This document shows positions 12,455-25,120 of a DNA stretch of 64,000 nucleotides, one piece after another (position 1 is the first letter of the stretch; every line of letters starts with the position of its first letter). The notes under the pieces were generated by a model that did no database searches, was not told where the DNA came from, and saw nothing but the letters and a program-made list of their open reading frames with translations. The translations under genes were made by a program, and so were the position numbers. The stretch is from Stomorhina lunata (Eukaryota > Arthropoda > Insecta > Diptera > Rhiniidae). Location: positions 33,956,718-34,020,717 of the forward strand of contig OW121742.1 of NCBI GenBank assembly GCA_933228675.1, written 5' to 3'.

Positions 12455-13660
12455 AATACACTAAGGAATATACCAAAACATATACTAAGACATAGACTAA
12501 AACATAGACTAAGACATAGAATAAAACATAGACTAGAACATAGATTAAGACATAGACTGAGACATAGCCTAAGACATAAACTAAGACATAGACTTAAACA
12601 TAGACTAAGACATAGACTAAAACATACACTAAGGTATAGACTAAGACATAGACTAAGACATAGACTAAGACATAGGTTAAGACATAGACTAAGGCATATA
12701 GTAAGACATAGACTAAAACATAGACTAAGACAGACTAAAACATAGACTAGACATAGACTAAAACATAGACTAAGACATAGACTAAGACATACTCTAAGAC
12801 ATATACTAAAACGTAGACTAAAACATAGACTAAGACATAGACTAAAACATAGACTAAGAAATAGACTAAAACATAGACTAAGACACAGACTAAAACATAG
12901 ACTAACACATAGACTAAGACATAGACTAACACATAGACTAAGACATAGACTAAAACATAGACTAAAACATAGACTAAAACTTAGACTAAGACATAGAATA
13001 AGACATAGACTAAGACATAGACTAAGACATAGACTAAGACATAGACTAAGACATAGACTAAGACATAGACTAAGACATAGAATAAGAAATAGACTAAGAC
13101 ATAGAATAAGACATGGACTAAGACATATACTAAGACATAGACTAAGACATAGACTAGAACATAGACTAAGACATAGACTAAGACATAGACTAAGACATAG
13201 ACTAAGACATAGACTAAGACATAGACTAGGACATAGACTAAGACATAGACTAAGACATAGACTAAGACATAGACTAAGATATAGACTAAGACACAGACTA
13301 AGACATAGACTAAGACATAGACTAAGATATAGACTAAGACACAGACTAAGACATAGACTAAGACATAGACTAAGACATAGACTAAGACATAGACTAAGAC
13401 ATAGACTAAGACATAGACTAAGACATAGACTAAGACATAGACTAAGATATAGACTAAGACACAGACTAAGACATAGACTAAGACATAGACTAAGACATAG
13501 ACTAAGACATAGACTAAGACATAGACTAAGACATAGACTAAGACATAGACTAAGACATAGACTAAGACATAGACTAAGACATAGACTAAGACATAGACAT
13601 AGACTAGGACATAGACTAAGACATAGACTAAGATATAGACTAGGACATAGACTAAGACAT
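12455..13660 (-). repeat. 12-bp satellite, inverted block 2
   Basis: About 100 copies of GACTAAGACATA. The left half is diverged (AAAACATAGACT and similar), the right half more regular. A marked pair, AGATATAG then ACACAGAC, recurs at about 13277, 13325 and 13445 (spacing 48 and 120, multiples of 12), showing local duplication of unit groups. Confidence 0.95.
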
Positions 13661-14771
13661 TATTTAATACAAAAAATTCCCAAAATCATAAATTTTTCTG
13701 CCACTTGGCAATATTGCCTCTAGCCTTCTTTGTACACAGGAGTAGGCTGGCAAGCTTTTTTATTTTTGCTTTGCTTGTTTAAAGTTTGTTCTTCTTAAAG
13801 ATTTTAGGAACAAATTTCAACCCTCTATCCTCCATCTAACATATGTTATTTGCATGAATGCAGTTGCTTCACAGCCCATAATGTTTTTACTTTAGAACAG
13901 TCTTTTCGAATTTTTTTTCCCTTTACTGGCAAAAACGAAAAGGTTTGAGCATGTCTGGGGTGTTAATGAAAATATGTTGCATAAAATTTATGAATGAACT
14001 ACAGGGAAATGAAAGATTTTTGTGAGAATTTTTAGCAGAGAATGTGCGAACGCTCGAGTGTAGAATACAAAAACAGTCAGAAGAAGATGAAGAAGCAAAA
14101 GAAACCCCTAAAAAAGAAAACAGCAGAATTCCTCTAGATGGGATTTTAAAGTAATTTGGATGAATGTTCGTTCATTTTGGCTGTTTGTTGGTTTCGTTGG
14201 TTGTGAACCTGATTGTGGAAAGATTAAATGGAAAAGAGTGAGGAGGAAACTTTTTTTTTGCAATTTCTGTGTACGTATGTTTTATGAAGATGTAATTGAA
14301 GTATGTTGGATGGATCTTTGAATATATGCTCTAAATTCGTAAGTAAAATTTCGATATATTTTCTTGTTTTTTTTGTTGCTTTTTCTTTTATTATGGCTTG
14401 ATAATGGAATTTCATGTGTTCTTCGTTGTTACAACACAAAATTTTCTACAATTCTTGCTTCAAATGAAAGCGGAAAAGACTTAATGTATATTTTATACTA
14501 CAAAGTTTATAGTCACTTGCTGTTTGCTGGATGATTGTCTGTTTTTTTTATATCTTTTTTAGTTTAAAACACAGTTTTAGCTACAACAAACTGGTAGTTT
14601 AAGTAATTTTTAATGTTTTCATTTTTTTGAGAGACTTTACTAATTTTAATTCAGTTAAAATTACAGTTTGTCATAATCATTTGCAAATTAACTTAAAATG
14701 TTTGAAATTTTATAGAAATGTTTGTACTCAAAGAATTTAATTAAATTATTATACCACGAAATTGACAATAA
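13661..14771. other. AT-rich spacer, no gene seen
   Basis: Single-copy-looking sequence between two 12-bp blocks of the same orientation. A 71-codon reverse-strand frame at 14224-14439 has no recognisable domain. Confidence 0.5.
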
Positions 14772-16806
14772 TATAGGCTATGACATAGACTAAGACATAG
14801 ACTAAGACAAAGACATAGACTAAGACATAGACTAAGACATAGACTAAGACATAGACTAAGACATAGACTAAGACAAAGACATAGACTAAGACATAGACTA
14901 AGACATAGACAAAGACATAGACTAAGACATAGACTAAGACATAGACTAAGACATAGACTAAGACATAGACTAAGACATAGACTAAGACATAGACTAAGAC
15001 ATAGACTAAGACATAGAATAAGACATAGACTAAGACATAGACTAAGACATAGACTAAGACATAGACTAAGACATAGACTAAGACATAGACTAAGACATAG
15101 AATAAGACATAGACTAAGACATAGAATAAGACATAGACTAAGACATAGACTAAGACATAGACTAAGACATAGACTAAGACATAGACTAAGACATAGGCAA
15201 AGACATAGACTAAGACATAGAATAAGACATAGACTAAGACATAGACTAAGACATAGACTAAGACATAGACTAAGACATAGACTAAGACATAGACTAAGAC
15301 ATAGACTAAGACATAGACTAAGACATAGACAAAGACATATACTAAGACATAGACTAAGACATAGAATAAGACATAGACTAAGAGATAGACTAAGACATAG
15401 ACTAAGACATAGACTAAGACATAGACTAAGACATAGACTAAGACATAGGCAAAGACATAGACTAAGACATAGAATAAGACATAGACTAAGACATAGACTA
15501 AGACATAGACTAAGACATAGACTAAGACATAGACTAAGACATAGACTAAGACATAGACAAAGACATATACTAAGACATAGACTAAGACATAGAATAAGAC
15601 ATAGACTAAGAGATAGACTAAGACATAGACTAAGACATAGACTAAGACATAGACTAAGACATAGACTAAGACATAGACTAAGACATAGACTAAGACATAG
15701 ACTAAGACATAGACTAAGACATAGACTAAGACATAGACTAAGACATAGACTAAGACATAGACTAAGACATAGACTAAGACATAGACTAAGACATAGACTA
15801 AGACATAGACTAAGACATAGACTAAGACATAGACTAAGACATAGACTAAGACATAGACTAAGACATAGACTAAGACATAGACTAAGACATAGACTAAGAC
15901 ATAGACTAAGACATAGACTAAGACATAGACTAAGACATAGACTAAGACATAGACTAAGACATAGACTAAGACATAGACTAAGACATAGACTAAGACATAG
16001 ACTAAGACATAGACTAAGACATAGACTAAGACATAGACTTTGACATAGACTAAGACATAGACTAAGACATAGACTAAGACATAGACTAAGACATAGACTA
16101 AGACATAGACTAAGACATAGACTAAGACATAGACTAAGACATAGACTAAGACATAGACTAAGACATAGACTAAGACATAGACTAAGACATAGACTAAGAC
16201 ATAGACTAAGACATAGACTAAGACATAGACTAAGACATAGACTAAGACATAGACTAAGACATAGACTAAGACATAGACTAAGACATAGACTAAGACATAG
16301 ATTAAGACATAGACTAAGACATAGACTAAGACATAGACTAAGACATAGACTAAGACATAGACTAAGACATAGACTAAGACATAGACTAAGACATAGACTA
16401 AGACATAGACTAAGACATAGACTAAGACATAGACTAAGACATAGACTAAGACATAGACTAAGACATAGACTAAGACATAGACTAAGACATAGACTAAGAC
16501 ATAGACTAAGACATAGACTAAGACATAGACTAAGACATAGACTAAGACATAGACTAAGACATAGACTAAGACATAGACTAAGACATAGACTAAGACATAG
16601 ACTAAGACATAGACTAAGACATAGGCTAAGACATAGACTAAGACATAGACTAAGACATAGACTAAGACATAGACTAAGACATAGACTAAGACATAGACTA
16701 AGACATAGACTAAGACATAGACTAAGACATAGACTAAGGCATATACTAAGACACAGACTAAGACATAGACTAAGGCACAGACTTAGACATAATCTAAGAC
16801 ATGGAC
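14772..16806 (-). repeat. 12-bp satellite, inverted block 3
   Basis: About 170 copies of GACTAAGACATA, diverged at both ends and uniform in the middle (about 15620-16600). Landmark variants are duplicated: AAAGACATATAC at about 15331 and 15559, and AGAGATAG at 15381 and 15609 (both 228 bases apart), and ATAGGCAAAG at about 15193 and 15445 (252 apart). That is a higher-order duplication of 19 units, with two further units gained or lost. Confidence 0.96.
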
Positions 16807-17680
16807 CATTTTTTCAAAGGTCGATATCTCACTAAAATTGTATACATATATCACCCAAAATTTAACATTTTAACAAATTAAACAAAAAACTCATTCTCAA
16901 TTTTATCACTTGTTCCAAAAAACAAAATTAATGGGTGGAAACTGAAAGTGAAATATAGCACATCTATAAAAAAAACATATGAATGATAATTTTATGCAAA
17001 AAAATACAAAAACTAAATCGTCTAAACGCCATCATCATTATCTTTTTACTGTCACTATTTTCGCCAACAATTTCCTACACAAATAATTTTAAATGTACAC
17101 GAAAATCTTCTTTGAGTTGAAACCACCAACTAACCCAAAGCGTTTCAAAAAAACACAATGAATATTTAGCAAACTTTAACAAAAACTACAAAATATCGCA
17201 TTTGTTCACATAAATTCAAATTGTTTAGATTATGATGATGTTGATGTCGTTTTTTTCCCCCCAACTTTAGATTTTCCTGCACTCAGTCGCTTCATAGTTA
17301 TATTACACAGCTCATTTATAAACATGTCACGTGAATTGAGTGTTGGCGTTTGTATTTATTATTTACTATTATCTGCTTCTTCTTTTATTCAGTTCCATGT
17401 CCTCATACCTAAAATTTTCTAATATTTTTTGTTGCTGTTATTATTCTAAAGTTTCCTTAACATTTGTTTTTGGTTGTATTACTGTGATGTATGTTTTTTC
17501 CGGAGGTTTAACATATTCTTCTTCCAGGGATTTCATATAAATAAAGTTACATTATTTACACTAAAAGTGCACATTTGTGTTTTTGGTTTAGTTGTTGTCA
17601 AATAGGTGGCAGGATTGGGAAGTTGTTAGAAATTATAAAGAAAAAATTTTTGTAAAATTTAATGATGCAAGACATTTTTA
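16807..17680. other. AT-rich spacer, no gene seen
   Basis: Poly(A)/poly(T)-rich sequence between two different satellites. No convincing coding frame, RNA gene or repeat. Confidence 0.5.
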
Positions 17681-19107
17681 TAGCAAAGTTGACGATATGA
17701 GGACTTTTCCATAGAAAAGTTGACGATAGGAGGACTTTTCTATAGAAGAGGTGACGATAGGAGAACTTTTCTATAGAAAAGTTGACAATAGGAGGACTTT
17801 TCTATAGAAAAGTTGATGATAGGAGCACTTTTCTATAGAAGAGGTGACGATAGGTGGCCTTTTCTATAGAAAAGGTGACAATAGGAGGACTTTTCTATAG
17901 AAGAGGTGACGATAGGAGGCCGTTTCTATAAAAAGGTGACGATAGGAGGCCTTTTCTATAGAAAAGGTGACGATAGAAGGCCTTTTCTATAGAAAAGGTG
18001 ACGATAGGAGGCCTTTTCTATAGAAAAGGTGACGATAGGAGGCCTTTTCTATAGAAAAGGTGACGATAGGAGGCCTTTTCTATAGAAAAGGTGACGATAG
18101 GAGGCCTTTTCTATAGAAAAGGTGACGATAGGAGGCCTTTTCTATAGAAAAGGTGACGATAGGAGGCCTTTTCTATAGAAAAGGTGACGATAGGAGGCCT
18201 TTTCTATAGAAAAGGTGACGATAGGAGGCCTTTTCTATAGAAAAGGTGACGATAGGAGGCCTTTTCTATAGAAAAGGTGACGATAGGAGGCCTTTTCTAT
18301 AGAAAAGGTGACGATAGGAGGCCTTTTCTATAGAAAAGGTGACGATAGGAGGCCTTTTCTATAGAAAAGGTGACGATAGGAGGCCTTTTCTATAGAAAAG
18401 GTGACGATAGGAGGCCTTTTCTATAGAAAAGGTGACGATAGGAGGCCTTTTCTATAGAAAAGGTGATGATAGGAGGCCTTTTCTATAGAAAAGGTGACGA
18501 TAGGAGGCCTTTTCTACAGAAGAGGTGACGATAGGAGGACTTTTCTATAGAAAAGTTGACGATAGGAGGACTTTCTGTAGAAAAGTTGGCGATAGGAGAA
18601 CTTTTCTATAGAAAAGTTTACGATAGGAGGACTTTTATATAAAAAAGTTGACGATAGGAGGACTTTTCTATAGAAAAAATTACGATAGGAGGAATTTTCT
18701 ATAGAAAAGTTGACGATAGGAGGACTTTTCTATAGAAAAGTTGACGATAGGAGGACTTTTCTATAGAAAAGTTGACGATAGGAGGACTTTTCTATAGAAA
18801 AGTTGACGATAGGAGGACTTTTCTATAGAAAAGTTGACGATAGGAGGACTTTTCTATAGAAAAGTTGACGATAGGAGGACTTTTCTATAGAAAAGTTAAC
18901 GATAGGAGGACTTTTCTATAGAAAAGTTGACTATAAGATGTCTTTTCTATAGAAAAGTTGACAATAGGAGGACTTTTCTATAGGAAAGGTGACAATAGGA
19001 GGCCTTTTCTATAGAAAAGGTGACGATAGGAGGCCTCTTCTATAGAAGAGGTGACGGTAGGAGGACTTTTCTATAGAAGAGGTGACGATAGGAGGACTTG
19101 TCTCTAT
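17681..19107 (+). repeat. 31-bp array, GACGATAGGAGG/CTATAG type
   Basis: About 45 units of 31 bp: GTGACGATAGGAGG followed by a palindrome around TTCTATAGAA. Two main subtypes occur. The centre (about 17945-18510) has CCTTTTCTATAGAAAAGG. The flanks, mainly the right one at 18540-18960, have ACTTTTCTATAGAAAAGT. A third form, CCTCTTCTATAGAAGAGG, lies at 19034-19051. All three are perfect palindromes. Mixed units (ACTTTT with AAGAGG) occur near the subtype borders. The centre is nearly identical from unit to unit, the edges diverged. Confidence 0.95.
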
Positions 19108-19208
19108 TAAAATTATAAAGTGATCAACAATGCAAAAAAAAACTTTAAAATATATCTTACAAATTTCATATTTTTTTCTTTTTTTTTTGTTCCAAATCAT
19201 AAATAATA

Positions 19209-19365
19209 GCTGTGTTCCAGAACTACCAATACTGTACAATATTGTACAAATTTTAATCAGAAACTACAGGAAAGTGTTCCTGTACTGAAAAAAAATTATT
19301 GTAATTGTAATTTCTGGTTAAAAATTGCACAATATTGTACAGTATTGGTAGTTCTGGAACACAGC
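19209..19365. mobile_element. MITE-like foldback element, 157 bp, TA target duplication
   Basis: The ends are inverted copies beginning GCTGTGTTCCAGAAC. The left arm matches the reverse complement of the right arm over 37 bases without mismatch, then continues imperfectly to about 55. The middle is a short loop. TA flanks both ends (19207-19208, 19366-19367). There is no internal coding capacity. The TA duplication fits a Tc1/mariner-type non-autonomous element, but the superfamily is inferred from that alone. Confidence 0.88.
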
Positions 19366-19367
19366 TA

Positions 19368-19930
19368 ATGTCTTCCAAAAATAAAAAAATAGTTTGTAAT
19401 ACATTTTTTTCTATTATTTACATTCAATCCCATTAATCTTATTTTCTTGCACCACCTCTGCTATTTTGTAAGTTTTTTTAAAGTTCAAGATAAGAAACAC
19501 CAATTGAAAACTTTTCATTTTGCTTTAGTTTTTGTTGTTTTTATTTCGAGTTAGTTTTCAGTTTCATATACACTCACTCTTCGTTGTCGGCATAATAATA
19601 AAAATAATAAACTTTTTACAGATGTTTTATTTTATTTTGTTTCATCCTCCTCTTCATGTCATTTACTCTATAAAGTATATAGTTATTATATATTTTTTCC
19701 TTTTATTTTCATATTTTTCTTCTTTTGTTTTGATTCTGGCTGGTTAGTGTTTTCTGTGTCTTTTGGTTATTCTGTTTTTCTCTTTTCTTTGTTATGTTTC
19801 TCCTTCCTAGTTTCAGATTTTCGATTGTTTGCTGCGCTAAAAGTTGCGTCTTGATGCCTTTTGTTTTAGGTTTTATCTTCTAGGTTTTTTAGATTTTTTT
19901 GTTAATAAAAATCCATAAATGCTTTCATCT
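19368..19930. other. AT-rich sequence, no gene seen
   Basis: T-rich forward strand with a 71-codon hydrophobic frame (19532-19747) that is best explained by composition. No repeat recognised. Confidence 0.5.
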
Positions 19931-20230
19931 CCCAGCAAACAAAAAAGTTTGACCTTAAATTTAGAATAAGTTGTTATTAAGTCAAATGAGGAAATAAAAA
20001 GTTCTGTGAACGAATATTAAGTGGACCTCCAGATCTCTGGATTAAGCTTTATCATCTTTACTCTGATAAACCGAAGACGATTTCAATGTTATAAAACAGC
20101 ATTTTTCCTAGCTATAACTGACAAACGGCGTTCATAGCTGGTCGAAAAGAGGACTTATAGATAGTATATCCTCTTTGACCTTTAATAATATAAAGTCATA
20201 TTTCCATTAATAAACTCTTTGTTCGTTGGG
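19931..20230. mobile_element. Short inverted-repeat element with CCCAGCAAACAAA ends
   Basis: The left end reads CCCAGCAAACAAAAAAGTTT. The right end, reverse-complemented, reads CCCAACGAACAAAGAGTTTA, which matches at most positions. Length is 300 bp with no coding capacity, so a MITE is likely. The ends resemble those of the 3-kb element at 47904-50962 (CCCAGCGAACA). No clear target-site duplication was found, so family and exact borders are uncertain. Confidence 0.6.
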
Positions 20231-20750
20231 CTCTTACAATTTTTTTTCCATTTTTATGTTGCATAAAGTTTCATTACCTTAATCAACATTTCTAGAGTCA
20301 ACTCTAAGGATTGGAGAGAGGGGAAACTCGTAGAAAAATCAATAATTTTTTTATCATTCAAATTGAATTTTTGTTTTATTTTTTTATATAAACGTAAATA
20401 GCTTCTCTGGTTCTAATGTCATATTTATTTACATTATAAACCCATTTTAATAGGATTTTCTATTATTTGTCATTCCAGAGACAGACATAGACCAGTTGTT
20501 TGTTGTGCCTTTTTATCTCTATTCGAGTCAATGTAATAGATGAGATTTTATGTCTATTTGATTATAAAAATTATGATAAAGAAGGGAAGAGGGCTGGTTT
20601 AAAAGGGCAAAAATTTTTGAAATTTTATGAACTAAATAGGAATTATAAAGTTCAAGTACATAGAAAAATAGTATGTTACCACGCTATGATTTTTGTTTTA
20701 GAAATAAAAATTTTCATTGTTACATTTTTTTGTTATAAAAAATATTCTTT
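20231..20750. other. AT-rich sequence, no gene seen
   Basis: No repeat or RNA was recognised. The 120-codon frame starting at 20500 runs into the repeat array at its end and is rich in Lys, Phe and Ile, so it is not taken as a gene. Confidence 0.5.
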
Positions 20751-22600
20751 TGAAATTTTTTTCGTTATGAAAAATTTTTTCTATAGAAAAATTTTCGTTA
20801 TCAAAATTTTTTATTATAGAAAAATTTTTGTTACCAAAATTTTTTCTACAGCAAAATTTTAGTTATAAAAATTTTTTTCTATAGAAAAATTTTCTTTAAC
20901 AAAATTTTTTTCTGTAGAAAAATTTTTGTCATCAAAATTTTTTCTATAGAAAAATTTTCGTCATCAAAATTTTTTCTATAGAAAAATTTTCGTTAAAAAA
21001 TTTTTTCTATAGAAAAATTTTCGTCATCAAAATTTTTTCTATAAAACATTTTCGTCATCAAAATTTTTTCTATAGAAAAATATTCATCATTAAAAGTTAT
21101 AGAAAATTTATCTATACAAAACATTTTTTAACAAAACTTTTTCTATAGAAAAAAATTTTTTAACGAAAATTTTCTACAGAAAAAAATTTTTAACAAAAAT
21201 TTTCTACAGAAAAAAATTTTTAACGAAAATTTTTCTATAGAAAAAATTTTATAACGAAAATTTTTCTATAGAAAAAATTTTATAACGAAAATTTTTCTAT
21301 AGAAAAAATTTTATAACGAAAATTTTTCTATAGAAAAAATTTTATAACGAAAATTTTTCTATAGAAAAAATTTTTAAACGAAAATTTTTCTATAGAGCAA
21401 ATATTTTAACGAAAATTTTTCTATAGAGCAAATATTTTAAAGAAAATTTTTCTATAGAAAAAATATTTTAATGAAAATTTTTCTATACAAAAAATTTTTT
21501 AACTAAAATTTTTCTATACAAAAAATTTTTTAACGAAAATTTTTCTATAGAAACAATTTTTTAACGAAAATTTTTCTATAGAAACAATTTTTTAAGGAAA
21601 ATTTTTCTATAGAAAACATTTTTTAACGAAAATTTTTCTATAGAAAAAATTTTTAAACGAAAATTTTTCTATAGAGCAAATATTTTAACGAAAATTTTTC
21701 TATAGAAAAAATATTTTAATGAAAATTTTTCTATAGAAAAAATTTTTTAACGAAAATTTTTCTATAGAAACAATTTTTTAACGAAAATTTTTCTATAGAA
21801 ACAATTCTTTAACGAAAATTTTTCTATAGAAAACATTTTTTAAGGAAAATTTTTCTATAGAAAACATTTTTTAACGAAAATTTTTCTATAGAAAAAATTT
21901 TTTAACGAAAAATTTTCTATAGAAAAAATTTTTAACGAAAATTTTTCTATAGAAAAAATTTTTAACGAAAATTTTTCTATAGAAAAAATTTTTTAACGAA
22001 AATTTTTTTATAGAAATAATTTTTTAACGAAAATTTTTCTATAGAAAAAATTTTTTAACGAAAATTTTTCTATAGAAAAAATTTTTTAACGAAAATTTTT
22101 CTATAGAAAAAATTTTTTAACGAAAATTTTTCTATAGAAAAAATTTTTTAACGAAAATTTTTCTATAGAAAAAAATTTTTTAACGAAAATTTTTCTATAG
22201 AAAAAATTTTTTAACGAAAATTTTTCTATAGAAAAAATTTTTTAACGAAAATTTTTCTATAGAAAAAAATTTTTTAACGAAAATTTTTCAATAGAAACAA
22301 TTTTTTAACGAAAATTTTTCAATAGAAAAAATTTTTTTACGAAAATATTTCTATAGAAAAAATTGTTTAACGAGAATTTTTCTATAGAAAAATATTTGCA
22401 ATTTTTCTGTAGAAAAATATTTTTAATTTTTCTACAGAAAAATTTTTGTCATCAAAAATGTTTGTATAAAAAATATTGGTCATCAAAAATGTTTCTATTG
22501 AAAAATTTCGTTATCAAAAATTGTTTTTCGGTAGAAATTTTCAGTATCAAAAATCTTTTCTAAAGTAAGTTTGTTTAAATACATTTTTTCTACCGAAAAA
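20751..22600. repeat. 31-bp AACG/CTATAG array with strand switch
   Basis: The unit is TTTTTTAACG plus AAAATTTTTCTATAG plus AAAAAA, 31 bp (for example AACG ends at 22091 and 22122). Up to about 21075 units are on the reverse strand (CTATAGAAAAATTTTCGTCATC). From about 21076 to 22400 they are forward. After that come diverged reverse-type units. Subvariants (GAGCAAATATTT, GAAACAATTTTT) recur in blocks, indicating local duplication. Confidence 0.94.
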
Positions 22601-23665
22601 TTAAAATTTTTTCGATGACTATCTATACAGCCCTCGTTTATGGTACCATATGATACAATAATTGAAATTTACTTAAATAAAATTATATTTCTGCACCAGG
22701 AATCACATTGGACGACAGACAGAATGAGTATCTCACTGCCTGTCTGTCCGGCCAACGGTCTATCTCTCTGTCGTTTTAACTTGCAGGGCGTGTGTTTGGG
22801 AGTATTAGTCAGTTCGTGCCTTCGTGTGTGAGATCCGGTGCGTGTGTATATAATTTGTTCCAGATTTAAGGTGGTCTTTTGTACAGAATGTAATTTAATT
22901 AATAGTACTTATTCTATGTGCCTTTATTTATATGGATATAATTTTTATATTGATGTCTGGGCATTAAATGTGTATGTTAAATTAGATACATAAGTATTTC
23001 AGAGGGAAAACTCCAGCGGGAAAAACTATAAGGGTGTGGGGACTTGCGAGTCCTTAAGTCCTCTCAAGTCATAATTATCAATTACATACTATTTAGCCTA
23101 TTTATGTCTTATGTTCCAAAAAACTAAAGTTTAATTGAACATAAATCAAGTATTCCGATAAGTAGACGTTACAAAACCGATTCTTTTGTAAGAACTTCCA
23201 AAAGTTCTTTTAATGCCTTCAAATATGCCTTCTTTTCAAAATATTTAATACCAGTTTGAAAATTTCCTAATATGTACTTCATATAGACATTACAAATCTG
23301 ATTCTTCTGTAAGGACATTTTAAATATATTTTTCTAAAAGATCTTTTTGTGGTCTTTGTAATTAAAGATAAATATGAAATGTATTTTTTTTTTCTCTGAA
23401 AATGGTAATGTGTTTAGTATGCAGTAAGAAGTACTTTTTGCCACCAAATCAGTTCAGTTATGAGGCCTAGAAACTTTATCTTTTTCCCTCTGGGATCATG
23501 TGTGGGTGTATATGTAGTATATATCCCATGTGCGGTTAAACAGCTCTACATAATTGGTAATTAGCATTTTTAAAGTTGTATAAATATTTATAAACTTTTT
23601 TGTTTTGTATTAAAACATGAGAGGAAATCGTTGAGTATTATTATAAACCACAAAAAAAAAAATTA
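22601..23665. other. Unique sequence with a GC-richer patch at 22700-22850
   Basis: The patch at 22700-22850 is clearly richer in G and C than its surroundings. It contains a pyrimidine-rich tract ending TTTTAACTTGCAG at 22786 and a possible donor CCGGTGCGT at 22835-22843, bounding a 51-base interval (22787-22837). This could be a small exon or the end of an old transposon; neither can be shown here. The rest holds no recognised feature. Confidence 0.4.
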
Positions 23666-25120
23666 TATTGGGTTTTCGTAAAAGAAAAAAATTTTTACGA
23701 AAACTTTTCCGTAGAAAAAAATTTTTAACGAAAATTTTTCTATAGAAAACATTTTTTAACAAAAATTTTTCTATAGAAAAAAATTTTTAACGAAAATTTT
23801 TCTATAGAAAAAATTTTTTAAAGAAAATTTTTCTATAGAAAAAATTTTTTAACGAAAATTTTTCTATAGAAAAAATTTTTTAACGAAAATTTTCTATAGA
23901 AAAAAATTTTTAACGAAAATTTTTCTATAGAAAAAAAATTTTAACGAAAATTTTTCTATAGAAAAAATTTTTTAACGAAAATTTTTCGAGAAAACATTTT
24001 TTAACGAAAATTTTTCGATAGAAAACATTTTTTAACGAAAATTTTTCGATAGAAAACATTTTTTAACAAAAATTTTTCTATAGAAAAAAATTTTTAACGA
24101 AAATTTTTCTATAGAAAAAATTTTTTAAAGAAAATTTTTCTATAGAAAAAATTTTTTAACGAAAATTTTTCTATAGAAAAAATTTTTTAACGAAAATTTT
24201 CTATAGAAAAAAATTTTTAACGAAAATTTTTCTATAGAAAAAAAATTTTAACAAAAATTTTTCTATAGAAAAAATTTTTCTATAGAAAAAATTTTTTAAC
24301 GAAAATTTTTCGATAGAAAACATTTTTTAACGAAAATTTTTCGATAAAAAACATTTTTTAACGAAAATTTTTCGATAGAAAAAATTTTTAACAAAAATTT
24401 TTCGATAGAAAACATTTTTTAACGAAAATTTTTCGATAGAAAAAATTTTTTAACGAAAATTTTCTATAGAAAAAAATTTTTAACGAAAATTTTTCTATAG
24501 AAAAAAAATTTTAACGAAAATTTTTCTATAGAAAAAAAATTTTAACGAAAATTTTTCTATAGAAAAAATTTTTCTACAGAAAAAATTTTTTAACGAAAAT
24601 TTTTCGATAGAAAACATTTTTTAACGAAAATTTTTCGATAGAAAACATTTTTTAACAAAAATTTTTCGATAGAAAACATTTTTTAACGAAAATTTTTCTA
24701 TAGAAAAAATTTTTTAAAGAAAATTTTTCTATAGAAAAAATTTTTTAACGAACATTTTTCTATAGAAAAATTTTTTAACGAAAATTTTTCTATAGAAAAA
24801 ATTTTTTAACGAAAATTTTTTTATAGAAAAAATTTTTTAACGAAAATTTTTCGATAGAAAAAATTTTTTAACGAACATTTTTCGATAGAAAACATTTTTT
24901 AACGAAAATTTTTCGATAGAAAACATTTCTTAACGAAAATTTTTCGATAGAAAAAATTTTTTAACGAAAATTTTTCGATAGAAAACATTTTTTAACGAAA
25001 ATTTTTCTATAGAAAACATTTTTTAACGAAAATTTTTCTATAGAAACAATTTTTTTACGAAAATTTTTCTATAGAAAAAAATGTTTAACGAAAATTTTTC
25101 TATAGAAACAATTTTTTTTC
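23666..25120 (+). repeat. 31-bp AACG/CTATAG array, second forward block
   Basis: Same unit and strand as the main part of 20751-22600. It carries a subtype in which TTCTATAGAA is replaced by TTCGATAGAA, giving CGATA. A segment is duplicated at 307 bases: ATTTTTTAACAAAAA at 23751 and 24058, and TTTTTTAAAGAAAA at 23814 and 24121. Further partial copies follow near 24700. Confidence 0.94.

Noticed and set aside
14520..14545. TGTTTGCTGGATG as a possible further CCCAGCAAACA-type transposon end
   Set aside because: Only GCTGG matches at the tip, and no partner end was found at a plausible distance.
17681..19107. Possible CRISPR array (31-bp repeats)
   Set aside because: Units abut without unique spacers, there are no cas genes, and the setting is eukaryotic.
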